Shown: one piece after another, positions 1-7,023 of the stretch
Layout of the letters: every line of letters starts with the position of its first letter
Position numbering within the stretch: the first letter of the stretch is position 1
Source: JBBQKI01 sp038326725
Lineage (GTDB): Bacteria > Bacteroidota > Bacteroidia > Flavobacteriales > Flavobacteriaceae
DNA length: 64,000 nucleotides
NCBI GenBank assembly: GCA_038326725.1
Contig: JBBQKI010000008.1
Location: forward strand, 1 to 64,000
Direction: 5' to 3'
Translations under genes and position numbers: made by a program
The notes under the pieces: model-generated
Databases searched by the model: none
What the model was told of the DNA's origin: nothing
The model's input: only the letters and a program-made list of their open reading frames with translations

Positions 1-2217
1 GGCCGGCAACGGGAACAGGGCGTTGTCCGCATTGAACTGGGTCTCGTGGTAGCTCACCGTAAGGGAAGGATCATTAAAAGTAATATCAACATCGGCATCG
101 GAAAGGGTGAACTCCGCAAAACCATCGTTGTCGGGGTCGCAGGTAATTAATATTACCTCATCATTTACAGCGGGAGGAACATCAACAGTGATAATCACAG
201 TAGTGGTATCATAGCACGTTCGGTCAATAACATTTTCAATCCTTATAAATATTGTTTCACCGGGAACTGAAACTAAATAAACTGTGGGCAGCGCATTAAC
301 ATCGCCATCAGCATCCGCTGGGGAGACATGATAGGTAATATCAAAATCATCCGGAGATTCCCCATCTAATACAAAGGCATCAAATTCCGCAGGTAAATTA
401 ATGGGTTCGGTACCATCTTCATCCTGATCACATAAACCAAATGCAGGCACCACGCCGGCAACGGCAGTGGAAAGATAGATATCAAACTGGGTTAGCGCGA
501 AGCAAAGCCCGGGCGGCTGGCTGGTAAGACCTTCTATACGCACATAAATAGTTTGGGGAGAGGGCAGAACTATAGTATGGGTCATCGGGAAAATAATAGG
601 GTTTGTCCCGTTTTGGCTATCCACAAGCGTTTCATAATATTTAACCACAAAAAGAGCCGGATCTTGTGCTCCCATTACATCATCATCATTTTGAGTAAGA
701 TCGAAAATTTCTGAACCGGGACCTTCATCGCATTGAAAAATATCCAACGCTTCGTTAGCAACGGGCTGTGGGTTAAAGTCCACGATTATTTCATCGTTGG
801 CCTGACAAGCTCCGTTTGAAAATAGTAAAGAATAAACTCCGTCCACAGTAACATCAACAGATTCATCTGTTGCTCCAGGAATTGGATTTCCATTAAAAAA
901 CCATTGATAAGTATAATCTGGATCTATAAAATTTGAAGTCAATGTCACGGTTTGCCCTTCACAGCTTTCAATATCCGGCCCTAGGTTTAAACCTTGTTGG
1001 GCCAAATCAATTTCCACCGCAAATTCATTATTGGATTCATCGGTCTCAGCCTCTATTCCAACTCCGGTTCCATCATCATCAACTACTGCCCTTAACATAA
1101 AAACCTGCGGGGTTCCCACGGGAATGGTTAAAGTAATAGTGCCGCTTTCGGAACCGCCGATGGGGATATCTGCTAAGGTTTGGGCCTGTCCCAATAAAAC
1201 TGCATCTGCATAAAAAGCAATGGGAGTATTGGCGGGTAAAATATCGGTACTGTTGACATTAAAGACGGTATAATCCAAATCCATATTGCTGTTCTCGCAC
1301 AGCACCCCAATATTATCAATAACAATCGTAGCATCGGGTAGTTCAGAATTTACGCTGGTTATCAATGCATTAACCATAACAAAATCTTGACCGGAAGTTA
1401 GATTGATGGTTATTTCAGTATCCCCAGGCTGAATTATGGTTTCAAGATTATAAAAATCCAAATCCATATTATAAAGTTGATTGGAACCGGTATAACTGTT
1501 AGTCCCGTTAAAGGCATTGTCAGCAGGGTTTAACGGGGGGTTGGCAATAAGGACACCATTGATTAATAAGGTCTCATTAATTGCAATATTAACATCCCCT
1601 TCCCAGGCTAAAAAACTAATTTTGGATAATATATCTGAAGCCACTTCGAGATTCTCAAGAACGATTTCCAAAGATTGTTGATTAAGATTTACATAATCAA
1701 GCCCATCAAAAAGACTTATTTGGTTAGCGGTCAATGCAGGATCTTCATAAATTATATAAATTGCCCATCCGCCAAAGTTGGTACCTCCTCCACAATATGG
1801 TCCAATAACCCCGGCTAAATCCAACTCGGAAAATGTGTATGTGCCATTCCCCACCAAACCTACAATATTTGTAACATTGGCATAGGCTGCAAAATAATTC
1901 AAGCCAGTATTTGCAACTAAATCAAAAGTTCTTTGTGCTGCTACGGGAACTCCGTTAAGCTCTACATTGAAATCCCCATTCCCCGGACCGGACCAATAAA
2001 GATGGGCCGAAACAAATGTTTGATTGGGAAGTAAATTTAAATCGGCACTGCTTTCCGACAAGATAGAGCAAGGACCACCACCATTTTCTTGGCTATTTAA
2101 GGTATTCCCAAAGGCCGTAAAATCGTAATTGCCATTAAATTGCTCGAACAATTCAATAGGTTGTGCAAAAAGTAAACTAGGAAATATAAAAAGTAGGGAG
2201 AGTAAAAATTTCTTCAT
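1..2217 (-). CDS. Large secreted surface protein, C-terminus cut off by window edge
   Basis: The minus strand is open from an ATG at 2217 to the window edge (739 codons, no stop). It begins with a signal peptide (MKKFLLSLLFIFPSLLFAQ). Residues about 20-260 form a beta-rich region with the phrase AHLYWSGPGNGDF, and later parts read as CARDB- and PKD/Ig-like modules (for example YTYQWFFNGNPIPGATDESV) followed by Asp-rich repeats containing phrases such as CDPDNDGFAEF. That layout is typical of large flavobacterial adhesins that end in a gliding-motility-associated (type B) T9SS sorting domain; the tail itself lies outside the window, so its presence is inferred. The function is probably cell-surface, with no enzymatic motif seen. 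Confidence 0.85.
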   Translation of the reverse strand, partial: MKKFLLSLLFIFPSLLFAQPIELFEQFNGNYDFTAFGNTLNSQENGGGPCSILSESSADLNLLPNQTFVSAHLYWSGPGNGDFNVELNGVPVAAQRTFDLVANTGLNYFAAYANVTNIVGLVGNGTYTFSELDLAGVIGPYCGGGTNFGGWAIYIIYEDPALTANQISLFDGLDYVNLNQQSLEIVLENLEVASDILSKISFLAWEGDVNIAINETLLINGVLIANPPLNPADNAFNGTNSYTGSNQLYNMDLDFYNLETIIQPGDTEITINLTSGQDFVMVNALITSVNSELPDATIVIDNIGVLCENSNMDLDYTVFNVNSTDILPANTPIAFYADAVLLGQAQTLADIPIGGSESGTITLTIPVGTPQVFMLRAVVDDDGTGVGIEAETDESNNEFAVEIDLAQQGLNLGPDIESCEGQTVTLTSNFIDPDYTYQWFFNGNPIPGATDESVDVTVDGVYSLLFSNGACQANDEIIVDFNPQPVANEALDIFQCDEGPGSEIFDLTQNDDDVMGAQDPALFVVKYYETLVDSQNGTNPIIFPMTHTIVLPSPQTIYVRIEGLTSQPPGLCFALTQFDIYLSTAVAGVVPAFGLCDQDEDGTEPINLPAEFDAFVLDGESPDDFDITYHVSPADADGDVNALPTVYLVSVPGETIFIRIENVIDRTCYDTTTVIITVDVPPAVNDEVILITCDPDNDGFAEFTLSDADVDITFNDPSLTVSYHETQFNADNALFPLPA

Positions 2218-2350
2218 TTTAAAAGTTGGTTTTAAGAACCGTAAAAATTAAGAAAAAATTTTAATATAGCGGCTTAATTTTAAGACATAAAGACAATTTA
2301 AAATATCAAAAGTTCAAGTTGAACTGAAAAATAGTGAACAAATAAAAACA

Positions 2351-2380
2351 AAAAAAACCCCACATTTCTGAGGGGGTTTT
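2351..2380 (-). terminator. Rho-independent terminator after rpmA
   Basis: Read on the minus strand, a CCCC/GGGG stem extended by A/T pairs surrounds a loop of about 10 nt and is followed by a run of seven T. It lies 25 nt past the rpmA stop. The A-tract on the other side makes it nearly symmetric, so it could act in both directions. Confidence 0.75.
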
Positions 2381-2404
2381 AAATGTTTAAAAAGAAATTA
2401 TTTT

Positions 2405-2668
2405 TTATGCTTCCGCGCTTGGCACGATGGAAACGTAAGATTTATTATCCCTTTTTTTGGTGAACTTTACAGTGCCGTCCACCCGTGCATGAAGGGTGTG
2501 GTCTTTACCGGCATAAACGTTTTCAGACGGATGATGGGTGGTGCCGCGTTGACGGACGATAATGTTTCCGGCTATTGCAGCTTGACCACCAAAAATCTTA
2601 ACACCAAGGCGTTTCGATTCCGATTCGCGGCCGTTCTTAGAACTACCTACTCCTTTTTTATGAGCCAT
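2405..2668 (-). CDS. rpmA: 50S ribosomal protein bL27
   Basis: Large-subunit ribosomal protein near the peptidyl-transferase centre. The 87 residues start MAHKKGVGSSKNGRES and continue RLGVKIFGGQ, the highly conserved bL27 N-terminus, with no Firmicutes-type cleavable leader. RQRGTTHHPSENVYAGKDHTL is the usual family core. It lies 24 nt downstream of rplU, the standard rplU-rpmA pair, and is followed by a clear terminator, so the two form one transcript. Confidence 0.97.
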   Translation of the reverse strand: MAHKKGVGSSKNGRESESKRLGVKIFGGQAAIAGNIIVRQRGTTHHPSENVYAGKDHTLHARVDGTVKFTKKRDNKSYVSIVPSAEA

Positions 2669-2692
2669 GATCTATGTTTTTTGTAATTAATA

Positions 2693-3451
2693 TTATTTTT
2701 TCTTAAGCAATTCCTTGGCTTGTTTAACCCATTCCTCTGCTTCTATCTTTTCACGGGTAATGCCATCAATGGCAGCAAGCTCTTCCTTATCGGCAGCTTT
2801 AAGTTTGCTTATTTGCTCAAAGGTGTATATTCCAACTTCGTTCAATTTTATTTCGAAAGCTGGGCCAATACCGTTGATTTCCTTTAAATCGTCTGCTTCG
2901 GCCTTGGTTGCTGTACCAATATTGTGAAGCAATTTGTCCAAATTAATTTCCAGATTTTTCTCCTCTGCACGGTTCTCGGCACGGGTTATCAAATTCTCGC
3001 TAACTTCAACCTCTACTTTGGGAGTGGCTTTTTTAGTTTCAGGCTTCGCTTTTTCAACGGTTTCTTTTTTGGCCTCTGCTTTTGCGGGAGCGGCTTTTTT
3101 AGCTTCCTCCTTTTTTGCAGGGGCTTCTTTTTTGCCTCCTGAAGCTACGATGCTTTCAATGATTATTTCAGAAAGGGCCTGACGGTGTCCGTTTTTTACA
3201 CGGTAACCTTTTCGGCGTTTCTTTTTGAAAACAATAACTTTGTCACCTTTTAGGTGCTTTACGACTTTTGCCCCAATCAGGGCGCCGTCTATAGCCGGGG
3301 CGCCAATAGTTACTTTGTCTCCGTCGCCAATTAGAAGTACATTGTCAAAAGACACTGATTTACCTTCTTCTACTGCCAAACGGTGCACAAAGACTTTTTG
3401 GTCTTTTGCAACTTTTATTTGCTGCCCTGCTATCTCTACAATTGCGTACAT
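2693..3451 (-). CDS. rplU: 50S ribosomal protein bL21 with C-terminal helix-hairpin-helix extension
   Basis: Residues 1 to about 103 are a normal bL21, ending in the basic KKKRRKGYRVKNGHRQ segment that contacts 23S rRNA. The usual family length is about 103, but this chain is 252 residues. After it come an Ala/Lys/Glu/Pro linker (about 105-150) and a C-terminal domain (about 165-252) with INGIGPAFEIKLNEVGIYTF and IDGITREKIEAEEW, the pattern of paired helix-hairpin-helix motifs as in L21-fused DUF domains. The extension is seen directly; RNA or DNA binding by it is inferred. The start ATG at 3451 lies about 60 nt after a good promoter. Confidence 0.95.
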   Translation of the reverse strand: MYAIVEIAGQQIKVAKDQKVFVHRLAVEEGKSVSFDNVLLIGDGDKVTIGAPAIDGALIGAKVVKHLKGDKVIVFKKKRRKGYRVKNGHRQALSEIIIESIVASGGKKEAPAKKEEAKKAAPAKAEAKKETVEKAKPETKKATPKVEVEVSENLITRAENRAEEKNLEINLDKLLHNIGTATKAEADDLKEINGIGPAFEIKLNEVGIYTFEQISKLKAADKEELAAIDGITREKIEAEEWVKQAKELLKKK

Positions 3452-3511
3452 ACGAATCGTTTAAATATTAGTGATGGATTAATTCCTTTTACCCTCCGGC
3501 AAAAGCGGGTG

Positions 3512-3542
3512 CAAATATAATTTTTAAAAGTGGAAATAACAA
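3512..3542 (-). promoter_or_regulatory. Bacteroidetes-type promoter of rplU-rpmA
   Basis: On the minus strand, TTG (3542-3540) is followed after 20 nt by TATATTTG (3519-3512), matching the Bacteroidetes -33 TTG / -7 TAnnTTTG consensus with typical spacing. It lies 60 nt before the rplU start. Confidence 0.75.
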
Positions 3543-3555
3543 AGGGAATTTTTCT

Positions 3556-4014
3556 TTATTTAAAAGTTTTCCTGTCGCCCTCGGGCGTGTTCCATGAATT
3601 TTTGAGCAATTGCATAAAAGCAAGGGTTAAAACAAGGGTTGTAGAAAAACCCATCAACAAAAGGGAAAGCAACAAAATAGCAGTCCCACTATCGTATTCC
3701 ATTTCCCAAGATTCTAATATATTCTGGGCAAATTCAGCATCTATTTGATACATATAAACGGCCATGAATATCGTAAAAATAACTGTTGCCAAGCCCCCGG
3801 TGAGCAGGCCCAACTCAAAACCTTTTTCGTATTTGAAGTTGTTTTTTTGGCTGCGGTATTTTTTTTGCGCCATAAAAATGCCACCCGCGAATATCAAACC
3901 ATTAGCTGCGCTCAAAATTGGATATTCGTGCAGGCCTATAATTTTAAGAAGAAGAAAATAAACTATTAAAACAACAGCAATCCCAATTCCGTATCGGAAA
4001 TATATCTTGAACAT
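3556..4014 (-). CDS. DUF4199 inner-membrane protein
   Basis: This 152-residue protein has about four hydrophobic helices (residues about 8-27, 34-50, 72-92 and 108-136), with KYEKGFELGLLTGG between helices two and three and the NILESWEMEYDSG stretch before the last. The pattern fits the DUF4199 family, common in Bacteroidetes and without assigned function. No signal peptide or catalytic motif is seen. It lies between gldD and rplU on the same strand with gaps of more than 100 nt on each side, so it is probably transcribed alone. Confidence 0.8.
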   Translation of the reverse strand: MFKIYFRYGIGIAVVLIVYFLLLKIIGLHEYPILSAANGLIFAGGIFMAQKKYRSQKNNFKYEKGFELGLLTGGLATVIFTIFMAVYMYQIDAEFAQNILESWEMEYDSGTAILLLSLLLMGFSTTLVLTLAFMQLLKNSWNTPEGDRKTFK

Positions 4015-4137
4015 ATGAGTTGGTTTTTAAAACCGAAAAGTTACTAAAATTATGAATTATAATCGCAAAGGGTTTGTTAAGTTTTATTTGACTGAAAAAT
4101 GAAAACATTCAGAATTTACCCAACAAAATCCGGGTTT

Positions 4138-4698
4138 TTATTGCTGTATTTCTTCCCAGGAAATGGTTTCCATCAATTTCCGGATATCTTCTCGCAAATA
4201 TTCCACACCTGGATAAATGGAATCAAAATTCGGTTTAGCCTCAAAATATAGCGAACCGGTCAAGAAATGGCGGATACTGTCCGTTACATAAAACTGGGAT
4301 TGCGAAGCCGCATCGCCATTGATCATGTAAAACATCCCATAAACTTTTTTAATGGAATCCACGCGCGGCTGTTCAAAAATGCTTTCAGCTTTTATGGTGT
4401 GATCGTATGTCAATTTTTGCGCATCCCTTAAGAGGGAATCCAGATTGTTGTCTTTAACATCCAAATAAGTGATGTAAATGGTAGCTTTCATTTTTGGGTA
4501 ATATAGGTTTAACCCGCAATTTGGTTTTACAATCAAGTTCGAAAAATCGTTTTTCGAAAAGGAATAACCGCACCCATTTTCCACTTTTGAATAATTAGGA
4601 ATGGGATATTCCAAGCGTAGCAAAGCATTTGGTTTTACCAATACATCGTCTTCGCAGGATATAAATGCAAATAAAAAAAGGGATAAGAGATACCGCAT
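4138..4698 (-). CDS. gldD: Gliding motility lipoprotein GldD
   Basis: GldD is needed for gliding and type IX secretion in Flavobacterium johnsoniae. The 186 residues open with a short lipoprotein signal (MRYLLSLFLFAFISC, lipobox FISC, Cys15). The family core follows: LLRLEYPIPNYSKVENGCGYSF, a second Cys in KPNCGLNLYYP, MKATIYITYLDV, and GSLYFEAKPNFDSIYPGVEYLREDI. The mature protein should sit on the periplasmic face of a membrane. It follows ssb by 44 nt on the same strand. In F. johnsoniae gldE is next to gldD, but no gldE-like frame exists in this gap. Confidence 0.92.
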   Translation of the reverse strand: MRYLLSLFLFAFISCEDDVLVKPNALLRLEYPIPNYSKVENGCGYSFSKNDFSNLIVKPNCGLNLYYPKMKATIYITYLDVKDNNLDSLLRDAQKLTYDHTIKAESIFEQPRVDSIKKVYGMFYMINGDAASQSQFYVTDSIRHFLTGSLYFEAKPNFDSIYPGVEYLREDIRKLMETISWEEIQQ

Positions 4699-4742
4699 GG
4701 TTTTTTAAAAAGGTTTTTATTTCTCCTTAATATTAAAGGAGA

Positions 4743-5189
4743 TTAAAAGGGGAGGTCGTCATTTTCTTCAGCCGTAGGTCTAGGGGAATAATTTTGAGGA
4801 GCGGAATCTTGCGAATTAATTGGTGCCTTGCCGGGCTTACCGGCTTGTTCGCTTTTTGGGGTTAGGAAGGTAAAATCGGTACAATGAATTTCGGTATTGT
4901 ACCGGTCATTGCCTTGATCATCCTGCCATTTACGGGTTTTTATCCTGCCCTCAACATAAACTTTATCTCCTTTTTTTAAATATTTTTCGCATATTTCGGC
5001 ACCTTTGTTTCGCACCACAATGTTGTGCCACTCGGTGTTGCTGATTCGTTCACCGGTGGTTTTGTTTGTATATTCTTCATTCGTGGCCAAAGGAAATCTC
5101 CCAAGACTATTGCCGCCTTCAAAATAGTGCATTTTCACGTCGTCGCCCGTATGGCCTATCAACATCACTTTGTTTACTGTTCCGCTCAT
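4743..5189 (-). CDS. ssb: Single-stranded DNA-binding protein
   Basis: This tetrameric OB-fold protein protects ssDNA in replication and repair. The OB domain occupies residues 1 to about 112: MSGTVNKVMLIGHTGDDVKM, NTEWHNIVVRNKGAEICEKYLKKGDKVYVEGRI and YNTEIHCTDFTFL. A disordered Pro/Ser linker follows and ends in the acidic tip DDLPF, the partner-binding tail. Length (148) is typical. It lies 54 nt downstream of mutY and upstream of gldD, the usual flavobacterial order. The mutY-ssb gap holds a GCTACTT direct repeat. Confidence 0.97.
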   Translation of the reverse strand: MSGTVNKVMLIGHTGDDVKMHYFEGGNSLGRFPLATNEEYTNKTTGERISNTEWHNIVVRNKGAEICEKYLKKGDKVYVEGRIKTRKWQDDQGNDRYNTEIHCTDFTFLTPKSEQAGKPGKAPINSQDSAPQNYSPRPTAEENDDLPF

Positions 5190-5243
5190 TTTATATTATT
5201 ATTTATTATTCTCTAATTTGCTACTTGCTACTTGCTTCTTTTT

Positions 5244-6317
5244 TCACAAAGTTATTTTAAATGGCGGGAAATCCGAAACAAAGTTTTCCACCAATACCGG
5301 GACCGCATAATTATTGATTTTGGAAAAACCCACTGCCTTTTCCTTTACCTCGGCTACCTCAACAATCCAAAACCGGGCATACAAATGCTGGTGTGACAAT
5401 TTGTGACAAATGGATTTTTCATTGTAAAGGAAAACGGATTGAATTATTATTTCTTCGGAAAGGGCTTTAAAACTCTCGGTTTCCTTCAGTTCTTCCCAAG
5501 TAGCTTCCGCGGAAGTTTCAATCAAAGGGAATTCGTATAGATTTTGCCAAATTCCTTTCCCTTTGCGCTGTCTTAAAATTGTTTCATTATTTTCCGAAAG
5601 AAAGACCATATAATTAAAGTAACGTTTTTTTACTGGATTACTTTTAAGTTTTACGGGTAACACTGAAATTTTAGCATTATTAAACGCAAAACAGTTTTCA
5701 TTAAAGACACAAATGTTACAGTCGGGGTTTTTCGGGACACATTGGCGCGCACCAAATTCCATAATGGCTTGGTTAAAAATAGCAGGTTGGGAAGTATCGA
5801 TTAGGTTTTGTGCCAAGGTTTTAAATTCTTTCATTCCCAAAGTAGAATTTATGGGCGTTTCAATCCCAAAAATACGAGCCAAAACTCGATACACATTTCC
5901 ATCTACAACGGCAGTGGGTTCATTATAACAAGTTGAAGCAATGGCACTGGCGGTGTAGTCGCCCACGCCTTTTAACTTTAATAAATCCTGGTATGAATTT
6001 GGGAAAACCTCATCCAATTGAAAAGTAATATGCTTGGCAGTGGCGTGCAAATTGCGCGCTCGCGAATAATAGCCCAAGCCCTGCCAAAGTTTAAGGACAT
6101 TGGCTTCGGGAGCAGTAGCCAAATTGTGAATGGTGGGATATGCATTAATAAATTTCAAATAATATGGCAATCCTTGAGCAACTCGCGTTTGCTGAAGTAT
6201 AATTTCTGAAAGCCAAATAAAGTATGGATTTGTGGTGTTTCGCCAAGGTAGGTCGCGTTTATTTTCTAAATACCACGAAATGAGTTTTTTATAAAAAAAA
6301 GGAGAAGGGGTGGACAT
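5244..6317 (-). CDS. mutY: A/G-specific adenine DNA glycosylase MutY
   Basis: Removes adenine mispaired with 8-oxoguanine. The HhH-GPD domain shows LPWRNTTNPYFIWLSEIILQQ (E38 in the expected catalytic position), the hairpin LKGVGDYTASAIAS and the catalytic Asp in AVVDGNVYRV. A [4Fe-4S] cluster is indicated by C-x6-C-x2-C-x5-C at about residues 192-208. The C-terminal third (from about 230) is the NUDIX-like 8-oxoG recognition domain. At 357 residues it has normal length. It is divergent from the HU gene and starts at the ATG at 6317. Confidence 0.96.
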   Translation of the reverse strand: MSTPSPFFYKKLISWYLENKRDLPWRNTTNPYFIWLSEIILQQTRVAQGLPYYLKFINAYPTIHNLATAPEANVLKLWQGLGYYSRARNLHATAKHITFQLDEVFPNSYQDLLKLKGVGDYTASAIASTCYNEPTAVVDGNVYRVLARIFGIETPINSTLGMKEFKTLAQNLIDTSQPAIFNQAIMEFGARQCVPKNPDCNICVFNENCFAFNNAKISVLPVKLKSNPVKKRYFNYMVFLSENNETILRQRKGKGIWQNLYEFPLIETSAEATWEELKETESFKALSEEIIIQSVFLYNEKSICHKLSHQHLYARFWIVEVAEVKEKAVGFSKINNYAVPVLVENFVSDFPPFKITL

Positions 6318-6386
6318 TTTGTAAAATTAGTTTTATCCGGTTATATTTTAAAGGGTTAAGCTAGGAATTATTGATTATAAAATTGT

Positions 6387-6394
6387 TATATTTG
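6387..6394 (+). promoter_or_regulatory. -7 element of the HU gene promoter
   Basis: TATATTTG matches the Bacteroidetes -7 consensus TAnnTTTG and lies 45 nt before the HU start. No TTG occurs at the expected 17-23 nt upstream (the nearest, at 6371, is only 13 nt away), so the -33 element is weak or absent. Confidence 0.55.
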
Positions 6395-6439
6395 CACCTC
6401 TTAAAAAAAATTGATTTTAAAAATTATAAAAAAGAAAAA

Positions 6440-6730
6440 ATGACGAAAGCAGATATCGTATCAAAAATTTCAGAAAAATTAGGAATGGAAAAAGGAGAGG
6501 TTCAAGCAACAGTTGAAACCTTTATGGAAGAAGTTAAAACATCACTAGAAGGTGGTGATAATGTTTATTTAAGGGGTTTTGGCAGTTTTATCATTAAAAC
6601 CCGCGCCGAAAAAACCGGAAGGAATATTTCAAAAAACACTACCATCAAAATTCCGGCCCACAACATTCCGGCATTTAAACCCGCAAAGGTTTTTGTTGAG
6701 AGCGTAAAGACCAACGTGGACGTAAAATAA
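6440..6730 (+). CDS. HU/IHF-family DNA-binding protein
   Basis: This nucleoid protein bends DNA. From the ATG at 6440 it reads MTKADIVSKISEKLGMEKGE for 96 residues. It has the family core GDNVYLRGFGSFIIKTRAEKTGRN and the DNA-arm segment TTIKIPAHNIPAFKPAKVF. The frame extends upstream to a TTG at 6371, but those codons overlap the -7 element and the family begins at MTKAD, so 6440 is chosen. It is the first gene of a plus-strand cluster with a 29-codon gene and RNase G/E, and is divergent from mutY. Confidence 0.95.
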   Translation: MTKADIVSKISEKLGMEKGEVQATVETFMEEVKTSLEGGDNVYLRGFGSFIIKTRAEKTGRNISKNTTIKIPAHNIPAFKPAKVFVESVKTNVDVK

Positions 6731-6755
6731 ATAATAACATTTAAAAGAAGCCAAT

Positions 6756-6845
6756 ATGCCAAGTGGTAAAAAAAGAAAAAGACATAAGGTAGCGACGCAC
6801 AAGCGCAAAAAACGCAGACGCGCCAATCGCCACAAGAAAAAGTAG
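6756..6845 (+). CDS. 29-residue very basic protein, probably ribosome-associated
   Basis: ATG at 6756 opens 29 codons (MPSGKKRKRHKVATHKRKKR then RRANRHKKK, stop TAG at 6845). About 60 percent are Lys/Arg, with several His and almost no hydrophobic residues, as in tiny ribosomal proteins such as bTHX. I recall near-identical small proteins between HU and RNase G genes in Flavobacteriia; a ribosomal role is inferred from composition and that memory, not shown here. It lies 25 nt after the HU stop, and its stop codon is inside the stem of the following terminator. Confidence 0.8.
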   Translation: MPSGKKRKRHKVATHKRKKRRRANRHKKK

Positions 6846-6863
6846 TCTTAAACTACTTTTTTT
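6839..6863 (+). terminator. Terminator overlapping the stop of the 29-codon gene
   Basis: AAAGTAGT and ACTACTTT pair perfectly around a CTTAA loop and are followed by a T-run. The TAG stop lies in the left arm. It ends the HU transcript and separates it from rng. Confidence 0.8.
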
Positions 6864-6988
6864 GTTTTTAAAAAGAAAAGCACAAACGTTCTTTGAAAAT
6901 GAGATTGCAATGTTCCATAATTGATGGCTGCTGCAATTTCGCCGGGTTTTACATATAAACCTGTTAAATAATTTTATTGTTTAATCCA

Positions 6989-7007
6989 TCCCGAATTTGT
7001 TTCGGGA
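6989..7007 (+). other. Stem-loop in the rng leader
   Basis: TCCCGAA/TTCGGGA forms a perfect 7-bp stem around TTTGT, 16 nt before the GTG start of rng. It may fold in the 5' UTR. RNase E in E. coli controls its own message through leader hairpins, so a similar role is possible but not shown. The same sequence type also occurs as a scattered palindrome in flavobacterial genomes. Confidence 0.45.
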
Positions 7008-7023
7008 CCAAAATTAATATATC

